Shown piece after piece: positions 8,062 through 17,060 of a stretch of 64,000 nucleotides of DNA (the first letter of the stretch is position 1; each line of letters begins with the position of its first letter). The stretch covers positions 3,058 through 67,057 of the forward strand of contig NZ_JAJHUO010000035.1 of the NCBI RefSeq assembly GCF_020859565.1, given 5' to 3'. Position numbers and translations under genes: made by a program. The notes beneath the pieces were generated by a model, which saw only the letters and a program-made list of their open reading frames with translations, had not been told where the DNA came from and searched no databases. The DNA comes from Saccharothrix luteola. GTDB taxonomy: Bacteria > Actinomycetota > Actinomycetes > Mycobacteriales > Pseudonocardiaceae.

Positions 8062-9269
8062 GAACGGCGTCCCAGGAGTGCGACGGTGGCGGCCAACGTG
8101 AGCGCGACGCCCGCGGCGGCCAGGCGGGTGGCGGCCTCCGGACCCCAGAACTGCCAGGCCAGGCCGAACAGCACGGACGAGCCGAGGTACGCCAAAGCCT
8201 GTCCACTTTGGATCAACGCGATGCCGGTCGTGCGCAGCCGCTCCGGCAGCAACGGACCGGCCAACGCCATCAGCACGCCGTCCGTGGCCGCGTAGAACAC
8301 CCCGTACAGCGCGACCACCAGCACGACCAACCCCCACCCGCCGAACGGCCCGAACACCAGCAGGTACACCGCGCCCAGCGCCACGTACCCGCCCAGCATC
8401 ACCGGCAGCCGGCCGACCCGGTCGGCCACCGCGCCCAGCGGCGCGGCCAGCAGCAGGTAGACCAGGCTCGTGCCGACGGCGAGCAGCGGGAACCAGCCGA
8501 TCGACAAGCCTTCGCGCTTCTGCAGCAACAGGTACACGAACCCGTCGCCGATCGTGGCCAAGCCCAGCAGCGAGGCGGCGAGCACGACCCGTCGCACGCC
8601 GGCGTCGCGCCACAACCCGCCGATCGCCTTGACCCGCACCGGTTGCGACGCCACGGCCGACCGGTGGTCGCGCACGAACAGCAGCAGGATCACCACACCC
8701 AGCGCGGCGATGCAGAAACTGGTCATGAACACCGAGTCGAACGACTCACCGGCCAGCGCCAGCACGGCCAGGGCGACCAGCGGCCCGGCGAACGCGCCCA
8801 TCCCGTCCATCGCCCGGTGCACGCCGAACGCCCGGCCGAGGTCGCCGGCGGGCGTCGACAACGTGATCAGCGCGTCCCGCGGTGCGGTGCGCAGTCCCTT
8901 GCCCGCCCGGTCGAGCGTGATCACCGCGCCGAGCGCGGCGGTGGAGCTGCCCGCCAGCAACAACCCGAGCTTGGCCACGGCCGACAGGGCGTAGCCGAAC
9001 CCGGCCACGCCCTTGCGCCGGTCGGTCCGGTCGGCGAGGTAGCCGCCGACGAGTCGGAGCAGGGTGGTGGCCCCGGTGTAGACGCCGTCGATGACGCCGT
9101 AGGCGGCGGGGCTGAGCTGGAGCCCGACGACGAGGTAGAGCGGCAGGACGGCGGTGACCATCTCGGACGAGACGTCGGTGACGAGGCTGACCGCGCCGAG
9201 CGCGAAGACGTTGGCGCTGATGCCCTTCCAGCCGGCGGTCTTGGGGCGGGTGATCGTGGACAGGTACAC
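8058..9269 (-). CDS. MFS transporter
   Basis: 403 aa, about twelve membrane segments. The loop between helices 2 and 3 (GGYLADRTDRRKG) and its counterpart in the second half (GAVADRVGRLP) are typical of the major facilitator superfamily. GTG start with GGAGG six bases upstream. Overlaps the beta-propeller gene downstream. Substrate unknown; the family resembles drug or small-molecule efflux proteins. Confidence 0.85.
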   Translation of the reverse strand: MYLSTITRPKTAGWKGISANVFALGAVSLVTDVSSEMVTAVLPLYLVVGLQLSPAAYGVIDGVYTGATTLLRLVGGYLADRTDRRKGVAGFGYALSAVAKLGLLLAGSSTAALGAVITLDRAGKGLRTAPRDALITLSTPAGDLGRAFGVHRAMDGMGAFAGPLVALAVLALAGESFDSVFMTSFCIAALGVVILLLFVRDHRSAVASQPVRVKAIGGLWRDAGVRRVVLAASLLGLATIGDGFVYLLLQKREGLSIGWFPLLAVGTSLVYLLLAAPLGAVADRVGRLPVMLGGYVALGAVYLLVFGPFGGWGLVVLVVALYGVFYAATDGVLMALAGPLLPERLRTTGIALIQSGQALAYLGSSVLFGLAWQFWGPEAATRLAAAGVALTLAATVALLGRRS

Positions 9270-9293
9270 GGCGCACCTCCGGGGACGGCAGGC

Positions 9294-9326
9294 GCCGCGC
9301 CCGGTCGGGGGACGGCCGGGCGCGGC
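9294..9326 (-). terminator. Hairpin downstream of metallophosphoesterase gene
   Basis: 11-bp perfect stem gccgcgcccgg (9294-9304) with ccgggcgcggc (9316-9326), 13 bases after the metallophosphoesterase stop and just before the MFS ribosome site. Probably separates the two minus-strand transcription units. Confidence 0.55.
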
Positions 9327-9338
9327 GGTCGGTGGGGG

Positions 9339-10733
9339 TCAGTGACAGGCGGTGGTGCCGCTGTCGGTGAACGTCTGGCCCGCCACGGGCACGAACTGCC
9401 AGTCGAAGCTGGTGCTGTGCAAGGTCAGCTTCAGCACGCCGTACGCGGTGCTGTTGCGGACCTCGCTGTTGGCGCGGATCGTGCCGAAGCCGTAGTGGCT
9501 GGCGCCACCCATGCCCGCGACGAACGTGCGGATGCCGCGGGCGTTGTCGAGGCCGCCGTTGGGGTTCTGCGGCGCGAACCGCTCGTACTGGTGGTTGTGG
9601 CCGAACAGCACCACGTCGGCGTTGTGGTCGTACAGCGCCTGGAACAGCGGGCGCGTCGCCGTGGACGGCGAGTGGTTGGCGCCCGAGGTGAACAGCGGGT
9701 GGTGCCAGTACGCCGCCGTGCACGGCTTGGTGCTCGCGGCCAGGTCGGCGCGCAGCCACTGCTCCTGCGCGGAGCCCGCCGCCATGCTGATGTTGGAGTT
9801 CAGCGACACGACGTGCCAGTTGCCGAGGTCGTAGGAGTAGTAGCCGCGCCCGGACGGGCCCGCCTGCGCGCCGAAGTAGTCGTAGTAGCCGGTCGCGCCG
9901 CTGGTGCCGTAGTCGTGGTTGCCGGGCGAGGGCCGGGTGCGGGCCTTGTGCCTGCCCCAGGTCGGGTCGTAGTAGTTCGCGAACTCCGAGGCGGTGCCGC
10001 TGTTGTAGACGTTGTCACCGGTGGTGAAGACCGTGCCGGGGATGGTGTCGAGCAGCGCGGCGGTGGCGCTGTCGCCGGAGCCGGAGTTCGAGATGTCGCC
10101 TACGCCGACCAGCACGGGGTCGCCGCTGGGCGGGGCGGTGGTGGTCGTGGTGGTGGTGCCGGTGGTGACCACGAGCTGCGGCGCGGTCGCGCCGGTCTCC
10201 CGCGAGTCGTAGTCGGCGCCGTCGGTGCTGGTGGAGGTGACGCCGAAGCTGAACGTGCCGTTGGCCCGCACGTGCGCGGTCACGTCGACCTCGTACCAGG
10301 CGTTGCGGGCGACGGAGCCGAGGGTGTCGAGCGTGGCGCCGTCGATGGCGGGCTGGTTGTTCCAGGTCACGCCGGTCTCGGACCAGGTGGTGTTCGTCAT
10401 GGCGCGGAACGTGCCACCGGCCGGGCTGGTCGAGCCGGAGACGTCGTCGGTGTGCAGGCGCAGCGTGGCGCTGCCGACCGTGCCCGAGACGCCGGAGACG
10501 GTGAACTTGAGGAACATCCGCTTGATCGGCGAGCCGTCCACGCCGAGCTGGCCGGAGGTCCCGTAGTTCGTGCCGGTGACGGAGTTGTCGACGTGGGTGT
10601 CGGCGGTGGGGGTGAACGTCGTGGTGGCGGCCGAGGCCGTCGGCACGTGTCCGGAGTTGGCGATGGCGGTGAGGGCGGCGGCGGTGACGACGCCGACGGC
10701 GAGCAGGGCGAGGGGAGCTCTGCGTCCTGACAT
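9339..10733 (-). CDS. Secreted metallophosphoesterase with N-terminal DNRLRE/CBM96-like domain
   Basis: 464 aa from ATG 10733 (AAGGG seven bases upstream), with a signal peptide (LALLAVGVVTAAALTAIA...ASA). Residues ~38-200 form a beta-sandwich like the DNRLRE/CBM96 domains found on secreted actinobacterial enzymes (TADTHVDNS, TWNNQPAIDGATL). A Thr-rich linker (TTTTTTT) follows. The catalytic domain shows the calcineurin-type metal motifs GVGDIS, FTTGDNVY, GNHDYG, HHPLF and GHNHQYER, close to purple acid phosphatases. Extracellular phosphate scavenging is likely; note the PhoD phosphatase 5 kb away. Confidence 0.88.
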   Translation of the reverse strand: MSGRRAPLALLAVGVVTAAALTAIANSGHVPTASAATTTFTPTADTHVDNSVTGTNYGTSGQLGVDGSPIKRMFLKFTVSGVSGTVGSATLRLHTDDVSGSTSPAGGTFRAMTNTTWSETGVTWNNQPAIDGATLDTLGSVARNAWYEVDVTAHVRANGTFSFGVTSTSTDGADYDSRETGATAPQLVVTTGTTTTTTTAPPSGDPVLVGVGDISNSGSGDSATAALLDTIPGTVFTTGDNVYNSGTASEFANYYDPTWGRHKARTRPSPGNHDYGTSGATGYYDYFGAQAGPSGRGYYSYDLGNWHVVSLNSNISMAAGSAQEQWLRADLAASTKPCTAAYWHHPLFTSGANHSPSTATRPLFQALYDHNADVVLFGHNHQYERFAPQNPNGGLDNARGIRTFVAGMGGASHYGFGTIRANSEVRNSTAYGVLKLTLHSTSFDWQFVPVAGQTFTDSGTTACH

Positions 10734-10896
10734 GCGAAACCCTTCGTTCTTCGAACGACGGCAATGAGGGCTTCGCAGACAGTAGGGACGTGCGGACACT
10801 GTGTGGTGATGGTCGGGCGGCCGGCCGGTGAACGACCGGCGAACCGCTCACACGTACATCACTGATGGGTGTATCCGGCCGGGAGCACCCCGGCCC

Positions 10897-11757
10897 TCAG
10901 TGGAGCTCTGCCGCCGCCGCGCGGAACACGGCGGCGGCGACGCGGGCCAGCGGCGGCGAGTCGAGCTTCCACTGCTGCCAGTGCAGCAGCACGTCCACGG
11001 GCCGGTCGGGGGCCAGGTGCACGAGCCTGCGGTGCGCGGCGATCTGGTGCTCGGTCAGCAGCGCCCACCCCGCGCCCGCGCCCACGGCGTCCTCGAACAC
11101 GTGGCCGTCGGGCAGGTGGTGGCGGCGCGCGGAGGCGTTGTGGCCGGAGAGCTCGCGGCAGAACCGGTCCTGCAGGTCGTCCTTCTCGTCGAACACGATC
11201 ACCGGCGCGTCGTGCAGCGGCTGCCCGTCGGCGAGCCAGCGCCGGGTGAACCCCTTGGTGGCCACGGCGTGGTAGCGGATGCTCCCGAGTGGACGGACGA
11301 CGCAGCCCTGCACCGGCTGGGGCGAGGACGTGACGGCGCCCACGACGAGGCCCTGGCGCAGCAGTTCGGCGGTGTGGTCCTGGTCGTCGCGCCGCACCGT
11401 CAGCACCAAGCCCTCGTCGGTGGCCAGTTCCCTGACCACGCGGCGGAACCAGGTGCCGAGCGAGTCGGCGTTGACCGCGACCGGGATCGGCGTCGGGTCC
11501 TCGACCAGGCCGAGCGCTTCGCGCGCGTCGCGGTCCAGCAACGCCTGCTGGCGCCCGTACCGGGCGATCACGGCCCCGGAGTCGGTGAGCCGCGCGGGCT
11601 TCGACCGGACCAGCAACACCCGGCCGGTGCGCTGCTCCAACAGCTTGATCCGCTGGCTCACCGCCGACGGCGTGACGTGCAGCACCTTCGCGGCGGCATC
11701 GAACGTCCCCTCGTCCACCACCGCCAACAGCGTCCGCACGCACTCCGGATCGAGCAT
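10897..11757 (-). CDS. lysG: LysR-family regulator of the LysG/ArgP type
   Basis: 286 aa. N-terminal winged helix (GTFDAAAKVLHVTPSAVSQRIK) and a substrate-binding domain ending in LHWQQWKLDSPPL, as in LysG/ArgP regulators. It is divergent from lysE with 69 bases between, the classic arrangement in which the regulator senses basic amino acids and activates the exporter. ATG 11757 chosen; a GTG directly before it is equally possible. Confidence 0.9.
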   Translation of the reverse strand: MLDPECVRTLLAVVDEGTFDAAAKVLHVTPSAVSQRIKLLEQRTGRVLLVRSKPARLTDSGAVIARYGRQQALLDRDAREALGLVEDPTPIPVAVNADSLGTWFRRVVRELATDEGLVLTVRRDDQDHTAELLRQGLVVGAVTSSPQPVQGCVVRPLGSIRYHAVATKGFTRRWLADGQPLHDAPVIVFDEKDDLQDRFCRELSGHNASARRHHLPDGHVFEDAVGAGAGWALLTEHQIAAHRRLVHLAPDRPVDVLLHWQQWKLDSPPLARVAAAVFRAAAAELH

Positions 11758-11826
11758 CACGATCGCTAATGATACGTAAGAAAAGATAGCTGGCCTTAAC
11801 CACCTCCGCTTCCTACCGTCGCTGTC

Positions 11827-12420
11827 GTGACCTACGCGCTGCTCGCCGGGCTCGGCACCGGACTGTCCCTCATCGTCGTGATCGGCGCCCAGAACGCCTT
11901 GGTGCTGCGCCAGGGCGTGCTGCGCCGGCAGGTGCCCGCGATCGTGGCCATCTGCGCGGGCTCGGACGCGCTGCTCATCGCGCTCGGCGTCGGCGGTGTC
12001 GGCGCGGTGTTCACGTCGTGGCCGTCGGCGTTGGCGGTGGTGCGGTGGGTCGGCGCGGCGTTCTTGATCGGCTACGGCGTGCTGGCGGCACGGCGGGTGC
12101 TGCGGCCGTCGGCGTTGGAGCTCGACGGCGCGGCGAAGGCCGGCGCCGCCGTGATCGTCACCTGCCTGGCGCTGACCTGGCTCAACCCGCACGTGTACCT
12201 GGACACCGTGCTGCTGCTGGGCACGGCGTCCACCGGGTTCGGCGACGACCGGTGGTGGTTCGCGGCCGGCGCCATCACGGGCAGCGTGCTGTGGTTCAGC
12301 GCGCTCGGGTTCGGTGCGCGCTGGCTGTCGAGCGCCTTCACCCGCCCCTCCGCCTGGCGGCTCCTGGACGCCGCGGTCGCCGTCGTGGTCACCGCCACCG
12401 GGATCTCCCTCGTCCTCTAG
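11827..12420 (+). CDS. lysE: LysE/ArgO-family basic amino acid exporter
   Basis: 197 aa integral membrane protein with the LysE signature near the N-terminus (GLSLIVVIGAQNALVLRQG) and CLALTWLNPHVYLDT in the middle. GTG start. Exports lysine or arginine under control of the divergent LysG-type gene. No ribosome site is clear, so the transcript may be leaderless or nearly so. Confidence 0.92.
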   Translation: MTYALLAGLGTGLSLIVVIGAQNALVLRQGVLRRQVPAIVAICAGSDALLIALGVGGVGAVFTSWPSALAVVRWVGAAFLIGYGVLAARRVLRPSALELDGAAKAGAAVIVTCLALTWLNPHVYLDTVLLLGTASTGFGDDRWWFAAGAITGSVLWFSALGFGARWLSSAFTRPSAWRLLDAAVAVVVTATGISLVL

Positions 12421-12465
12421 CACCGACGCCAGCTCAGAGCCGAGTCGTGACCCACGCCCGAGCGT

Positions 12466-13539
12466 TCACGCGCGGCCGGCGAAGAACTCCTTGATGTCCC
12501 CGACGAGCAGTTCGGGCACCTCCATCGCCGCGAAGTGCCCGCCCCGGTCGAACTCGCTCCAGTGCTCGATCCGGTACGCCAACTCCGCCAACGGCCGCAC
12601 CGACAACACGATGTCGTGCGCGAACACGGCCACACCCAACGGCGCGGGGCAGGCGTTGGACACGATCCCCGTCTCCTTCGCCAACCGCGCCGACGACCCC
12701 GCCGTCCCGGTGAGCCAGTACAGCATCACGTTCGTCAGCACCCGGTCGACGTCGATCTCCGAGGCCGGATCGACCCACTCGGTGAACTTCTCCGCGATCC
12801 ACGCCAACTGCCCGACCGGCGAGTCCGTCAACGCGTAGGACACCGTCTGCGGTCGCGTCGCGTGCAGCACCTGGTACCCGGGCCGACTGCGCATCATCCC
12901 CTTGATCCGCTCCAACCGCCGACTGTCCTCTCCGGACAGCTCAACCCCCTCGACCGGCGGCGTGGGCAGGTAGTTCACGTGCACCGCCACCACGTTGTCG
13001 GGCGCGGCGGCAGCCATCGCCTTCGCGATCCCGGAACCCCAATCGCCACCCTGCGTGCCGTACCGCCGGTACCCGAGCCGGTTCATCACCTCCGTGAACG
13101 CCCGCGCCACGCGGTCGACGTCCCACCCGCGCGACGTCGTCGGCCCGGACAACCCGAACCCGGGGATCGAGGGGATGACCAGGTGGAAGTCCTGCGACAG
13201 CGGCTCGATGACGTCCAAGAACTCCAGCACCGACCCCGGCCAGCCGTGGACCAGCACCAACGGCAAGGCGTCCGCCTTGGCCGACCGGACGTGCAGGAAG
13301 TGCACGCGCTGTCCGTCGACCTCGGTCGTGAACTGCGGCAACGCGTTCAACTCCGCCTCGTGCCGCCGCCAGTCGTACCCGTTCATCCAGCGATCCACCA
13401 ACGCGCGAACCCGCGCCACGGGGAACCCGTAGTCGAACCCGGCGTCCGGCAACTCCTCGGGCCACCGCGTCCGCGCCAACCGGTCGGCCAAGTCGTCCAA
13501 CTCGGCCTGCGGCACGTCGAGGACAAAAGGCTTGATCAT
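12466..13539 (-). CDS. Epoxide hydrolase (EHN-type alpha/beta hydrolase)
   Basis: 357 aa. N-terminal epoxide-hydrolase domain (EELDDLADRLARTRWPEE type, with DWRRHEAELNALPQF), then an alpha/beta hydrolase fold. The oxyanion HGWPGS and nucleophile region GGDWGS (Asp nucleophile) are followed near the C-terminus by GGHFAAMEVPELL (catalytic His). Start at the second of two adjacent ATGs, with GGAG five bases upstream. Cytoplasmic, as no signal is seen. Divergent from an MmcQ/YjbR gene across a region with several CCAAC/GTTGG dyads that probably binds a regulator. Confidence 0.9.
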   Translation of the reverse strand: MIKPFVLDVPQAELDDLADRLARTRWPEELPDAGFDYGFPVARVRALVDRWMNGYDWRRHEAELNALPQFTTEVDGQRVHFLHVRSAKADALPLVLVHGWPGSVLEFLDVIEPLSQDFHLVIPSIPGFGLSGPTTSRGWDVDRVARAFTEVMNRLGYRRYGTQGGDWGSGIAKAMAAAAPDNVVAVHVNYLPTPPVEGVELSGEDSRRLERIKGMMRSRPGYQVLHATRPQTVSYALTDSPVGQLAWIAEKFTEWVDPASEIDVDRVLTNVMLYWLTGTAGSSARLAKETGIVSNACPAPLGVAVFAHDIVLSVRPLAELAYRIEHWSEFDRGGHFAAMEVPELLVGDIKEFFAGRA

Positions 13540-13557
13540 CATCACTCCGTTGGTCTC

Positions 13558-13607
13558 ACCAATGTTGGTAAGCCCGACGATATACCAACTTCGTTGGCAA
13601 CGCCAAC
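13558..13607. promoter_or_regulatory. Overlapping CCAAC/GTTGG dyads between divergent genes
   Basis: Inverted repeats accaatgttggt (13558-13569), ccaac-ttc-gttgg (13585-13597) and gttgg-caacg-ccaac (13593-13607) lie between the epoxide hydrolase and MmcQ-like starts. They look like binding sites for an unidentified repressor acting on one or both genes. Confidence 0.5.
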
Positions 13608-13632
13608 GACCAACGGCGTCTATCGTGAGCCC

Positions 13633-14022
13633 ATGGCCACCTGGGATGACGTGCAGCGCATCGCCATGGCGCTGCCCGAGGTAACCGAACGCCCGTCGTA
13701 CGACCAACGACCGGCGTGGCGGGTAAAGGACAAGGCCTTCGCCTGGGACCGACCCCTTCGCAAGAGCGACCTGGCCGCCTTGGGCCCCACCGCCCCAGAC
13801 GGCCCGGTTCTTGCCGCGAGCGTGCCCGACCTGGGCGCAAAGGAAGCCCTTCTCGCCGACAACCCAACCGTCTACTTCACGACCCCGCACTTCGACGGCT
13901 ACTCCGCCATCCTGGTCCGGCTGGCCGAGATCGACCTCGACGAACTAACCGAACTACTGACCGAAGCCTGGCTGACCCGCGCCCCGAAACGCCTCGCAAA
14001 GCAATACGAGTCCGACCACTGA
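13633..14022 (+). CDS. MmcQ/YjbR-family protein
   Basis: 129 aa, small cytoplasmic protein of the double-wing DNA-binding-like MmcQ/YjbR fold: MATWDDVQRIAMALPEVTE start, PAWRVKDKAFAW, and a conserved YFTTPHFDGYSAILVRL. Family members are widespread, with unknown molecular function. Shares a dyad-rich intergenic region with the divergent epoxide hydrolase. Confidence 0.85.
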   Translation: MATWDDVQRIAMALPEVTERPSYDQRPAWRVKDKAFAWDRPLRKSDLAALGPTAPDGPVLAASVPDLGAKEALLADNPTVYFTTPHFDGYSAILVRLAEIDLDELTELLTEAWLTRAPKRLAKQYESDH

Positions 14023-14078
14023 GCAACCCCGCCACCATCACCCCCGCCACCACCACACCCTTCCCGTCCACTGACACC

Positions 14079-14099
14079 GCCCTTCCCCAAAGGAAGGGC
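14079..14099 (+). terminator. Terminator-like hairpin after MmcQ gene
   Basis: Stem gcccttcc / ggaagggc around a five-base loop, 57 bases downstream of the MmcQ stop. It directly abuts the larger inverted-repeat element that follows. Confidence 0.55.
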
Positions 14100-14236
14100 T
14101 TCGTGTCATCCCGCCGACCTGGCTCCGCCCTGCCGCGCATGTCAAGGGGGCGGTCCCACCCCAACAGGAACGATGGGCTGGAACCGCCCCTTGATACGTG
14201 TGGTAGCCCGTAGGGAGGTCGGTGGGATGACACGAA
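14100..14236. repeat. Nested inverted-repeat element (MITE-like), no ORF
   Basis: The outer arms are 21 bases each, 14100-14120 (begins ttcgtgtcatcc) and 14216-14236 (ends ggatgacacgaa), complementary except for one base. Inner arms tcaagggggcggt (about 14142) and accgccccttga (about 14182) pair with a one-base bulge. Nothing in it codes. It fills most of the 321-base gap 14023-14343; the remaining ~107 bases before the next gene show no clear signal. Confidence 0.6.
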
Positions 14237-14343
14237 CCCCGGCCGACAACGGACCCGGAACAGAACCACCGAACCGGCCGTCATCCTGCTGATCTGCCCG
14301 TCCGGCGAGGACAGCTTTTGATCTCCAGCGACCAACACCACCC

Positions 14344-15552
14344 TCACCAGGTGCTGTTCACCATCCCAGTCCCCAAATAGACCTGATCGAACCCATTCCC
14401 ATCATTGTCATCGGTGTACACCACCGTGATCTGCCCCCAAGCATCCACCCCGACCGCGGGCTCGTCCTGCCTGCCCGTCACCGTCGACACCGTCACCTGG
14501 CGCGGCAGCCGACCCGCGACCGTGCCATCCGGGTTGAGCCCCTGCGTCACCACGTCCTGCCCCTCAACCGACGACACCACGACGTTCAACTGGTCGTCGA
14601 TACCGACCTGAGGGTCCACACCCGCCACCACCGTGTCCGCAACCGTCCGCGCCCCACCACCAGCAGCGAACGACCGAACACCCACCTGCGCCGTGCCGGC
14701 GTGGTCCGTCTCCCAAGCCACCGCGTGATCGCCGTTGAAGTTCGCCGCCACGACGGCCCGTCGTTGCTGGCCGTCGCCGCCGGCGTTCACCGCCCCCTGC
14801 GCGACCTTCACCCCACCCGACGGCGTCAGGATCTTCCGGCCGATGTTGAAGAAGCCGTTGCCGTCACCGTCCTCGTCCCACACCACGATGGCGTTGCCCG
14901 CCGCGCCCATGGCCACGTCCGGCCGCTGGTGCGTGCCGCCCGCCGCGTGCACCTGCGCCTCGTAGGTCTTCGACGTCACGGACGCGAAACCGGCGACGCG
15001 CACCGTGGGGTTGGTGGTGCTCTGCTTGTCCTCCCACGCCACCGCGAAACCGGTGCCGTCGGGATCGGCGGCCACGGCGGGGTTCAGCTGCTGGCCGTCG
15101 GTGTTGGCGTTGGCCCGCGCCGATCCGGTCACCGTCCCGCTCGTGTTCAGCTCCCGCACCTGGATGTTGTAGTAGCCGTTGCCCTCGCCGTCGTCGGCCC
15201 ACACGACGACCGCGGTGCCGTTGTCGTGCACCGCGACGTCCGGCTGGACGTGCCGCCAGTTGCCCGTACCGCTGGTGGACAGCTTCTTCTCGTACCGGGA
15301 CACGCCGTCCTTGAACAGGCGGATCCACACGTCGCTGTGCACGGGGTCGGTGGGCGTGGCGTCGTCGCGGTCGTCCTCCCACACCACGGCGGTCCAGCCG
15401 TTGCGCACCGCGGCCACGGCGGCGTTGTCCTGGTCGCCGGTGGCGGTGCTGTTCGCCGCGATCCACGACACCGCCGCGGACGCGGTGCCCGCACCCAGCA
15501 GCATGGGCGCCGCGATCAACGGCGCCACCACCATCACGGTCAGCTTGTTCAT
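14344..15552 (-). CDS. Secreted repeat (beta-propeller-like) protein of unknown function
   Basis: 402 aa with an N-terminal signal peptide (LTVMVVAPLIAAPMLLGAGTASA). The mature protein consists of about six repeats of roughly 50 residues, each with a hydrophobic VVW(A/E)D core strand and acidic Asp/Gly turns: AVVWEDDRDD, VVVWADDGEGNGYYNI, AVAWEDKQS, IVVWDEDGDGNGFFNI, VVYTDDNDGNGFDQV. The DxDGDGNG-type turns suggest calcium binding. Starts at ATG 15552 overlapping the PhoD stop (ATGA), so it is made with the phosphatase. No catalytic residues recognised. Confidence 0.72.
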   Translation of the reverse strand: MNKLTVMVVAPLIAAPMLLGAGTASAAVSWIAANSTATGDQDNAAVAAVRNGWTAVVWEDDRDDATPTDPVHSDVWIRLFKDGVSRYEKKLSTSGTGNWRHVQPDVAVHDNGTAVVVWADDGEGNGYYNIQVRELNTSGTVTGSARANANTDGQQLNPAVAADPDGTGFAVAWEDKQSTTNPTVRVAGFASVTSKTYEAQVHAAGGTHQRPDVAMGAAGNAIVVWDEDGDGNGFFNIGRKILTPSGGVKVAQGAVNAGGDGQQRRAVVAANFNGDHAVAWETDHAGTAQVGVRSFAAGGGARTVADTVVAGVDPQVGIDDQLNVVVSSVEGQDVVTQGLNPDGTVAGRLPRQVTVSTVTGRQDEPAVGVDAWGQITVVYTDDNDGNGFDQVYLGTGMVNSTW

Positions 15553-17060
15553 GGCGCCTGCAATCCGGGGTTGCCCGCCTGGACGACGTAGCTCTGCAAG
15601 GTCCGGACCGGGTAGTCGCGAACGGTGACCCGGTCCAGGAAGCGGAAGTCGACGTTCATCTGGGACGGTGTGGTGACGGTGCGGACGTAGCCGCGCAGGT
15701 TCTTGTAGAACTTCACGTGCGGGTTGAGGCTCGACAGGCCCGTGTCGGTGGCGTTGCCGTCGCCGCTGGACGTGATCGACGTGGTCACCAGCTCCGTGCC
15801 GACGATCCGGTCCTGCGCGGCGTAGTCGTTCATCAGGTTGGCGGCCCACGACCGGTGCACGTCACCGGTCAGCACGACGGTGTTGCGCAGGCCCGCCGCG
15901 TCCCAGCCGCGCTGAAGCCGACCGCGGTTGGCGCTGTAGCCGTCCCACGAGTCCATCGACTTCGCGCCGTCGGCCGAGGCCAGCTTCTGCGCGAAGAACA
16001 CCTGCTGGCCGAGGAAGTCCCAGGTGCCGAGCTTCTGCCGCATGCCGTCGAGCAGCCACGTCTCCTGCGTGCCGCCGAGCAGCGTGCGCGCCGGGTCGTC
16101 GGCCTCCGCGCACACCTTCGTGCCGTCGCCGCACGCCTGGTCGTCGCGGTACTGGCGGGTGTCGAGCATGTGGAACGTGGCCAGGCTGCCCCAGCGGACC
16201 CGGCGGTACAGCTGCATGTTCTCCGCGACCGGGGCCTGCGCCGCCCGCAGCGGCATGTGCTCGTAGTACGCCTTGTACGCCGCCGCGCGTCGCACCTTGA
16301 AGTCGCCGGCGGGGGAGGTGTTGGCGCGCACCAGGTCCGCGTAGTTGTTCTCGACCTCGTGGTCGTCCCACACGACCAGCCACGGCGCGGCGGCGTGCGC
16401 GGCCTGGAGGTCGACGTCCGTCTTGTACTGCGCGTGCCGCACCCGGTAGTCGGCCAGGCCCGCGATCTCCACGCCGGGCGCGAACTTGCGCACCTTCGTG
16501 GTCGTGGCCGCGCCCTCGTAGATGTAGTCGCCCAGGTGCAGGATGAGGTGCGGGTTCTCCTCGGCCATCCGCCGGTACGCGGTGAAGTAGCCCTCCTCGT
16601 AGTGCGAGCAGGAGGCGAAGAGCATGGTCAGCGACGGGCTCGTGCCGACCGCGGGCGCGGTGACGCCGCGCCCGACCGGTGAGATGTGCCCGGCGGCGCG
16701 GAACCGGTAGAAGTACTCGCGGCCGGGTTGCAGGCCGGACACCTCGACGTGCACGCTGTGCGCCCACGACTGCGTCGCGGTCGCCGTGCCGCTGCGCGCG
16801 ATCTGGGTGAACCGCTGGTCCGTCGCGACCTGCCACTCCACCGCGACCGAGGCGCTGCCCATGCCCCCGAGCCCGTCGGCGTTGAGCGGGCTGGGCGCGA
16901 GGCGCGTCCAGATGACGAAGCCGTCCGCGACGGGCTCACCGGAGGCGACGCCCAGCGTGAACGGGTAGGAGATGGCGTTCGCCGTGGTGGGGGCGAGGAC
17001 CGTCGCGCCGGCGCTCGCGATGCCGCCGGCGATGAGCGTTCGTCGGGTCAGTGGGGACAC
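15549..17060 (-). CDS. phoD: Alkaline phosphatase D (PhoD), Tat-exported
   Basis: 503 aa. Twin-arginine signal at the start (SPLTRRTLIAGG), an N-terminal fibronectin-like domain (SYPFTLGVASGEP), then the PhoD catalytic domain with the metal/active-site motifs FASCSHYEEGYF, HLGDYIYEG, VWDDHEVENNY and LTGDVHRSW. GTG start with AAGGAG five bases upstream. Extracellular Ca/Fe-dependent phosphomonoesterase or diesterase, likely expressed under phosphate limitation, though no PHO box was identified with confidence. Coupled to the downstream repeat protein. Confidence 0.93.
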   Translation of the reverse strand: MSPLTRRTLIAGGIASAGATVLAPTTANAISYPFTLGVASGEPVADGFVIWTRLAPSPLNADGLGGMGSASVAVEWQVATDQRFTQIARSGTATATQSWAHSVHVEVSGLQPGREYFYRFRAAGHISPVGRGVTAPAVGTSPSLTMLFASCSHYEEGYFTAYRRMAEENPHLILHLGDYIYEGAATTTKVRKFAPGVEIAGLADYRVRHAQYKTDVDLQAAHAAAPWLVVWDDHEVENNYADLVRANTSPAGDFKVRRAAAYKAYYEHMPLRAAQAPVAENMQLYRRVRWGSLATFHMLDTRQYRDDQACGDGTKVCAEADDPARTLLGGTQETWLLDGMRQKLGTWDFLGQQVFFAQKLASADGAKSMDSWDGYSANRGRLQRGWDAAGLRNTVVLTGDVHRSWAANLMNDYAAQDRIVGTELVTTSITSSGDGNATDTGLSSLNPHVKFYKNLRGYVRTVTTPSQMNVDFRFLDRVTVRDYPVRTLQSYVVQAGNPGLQAP

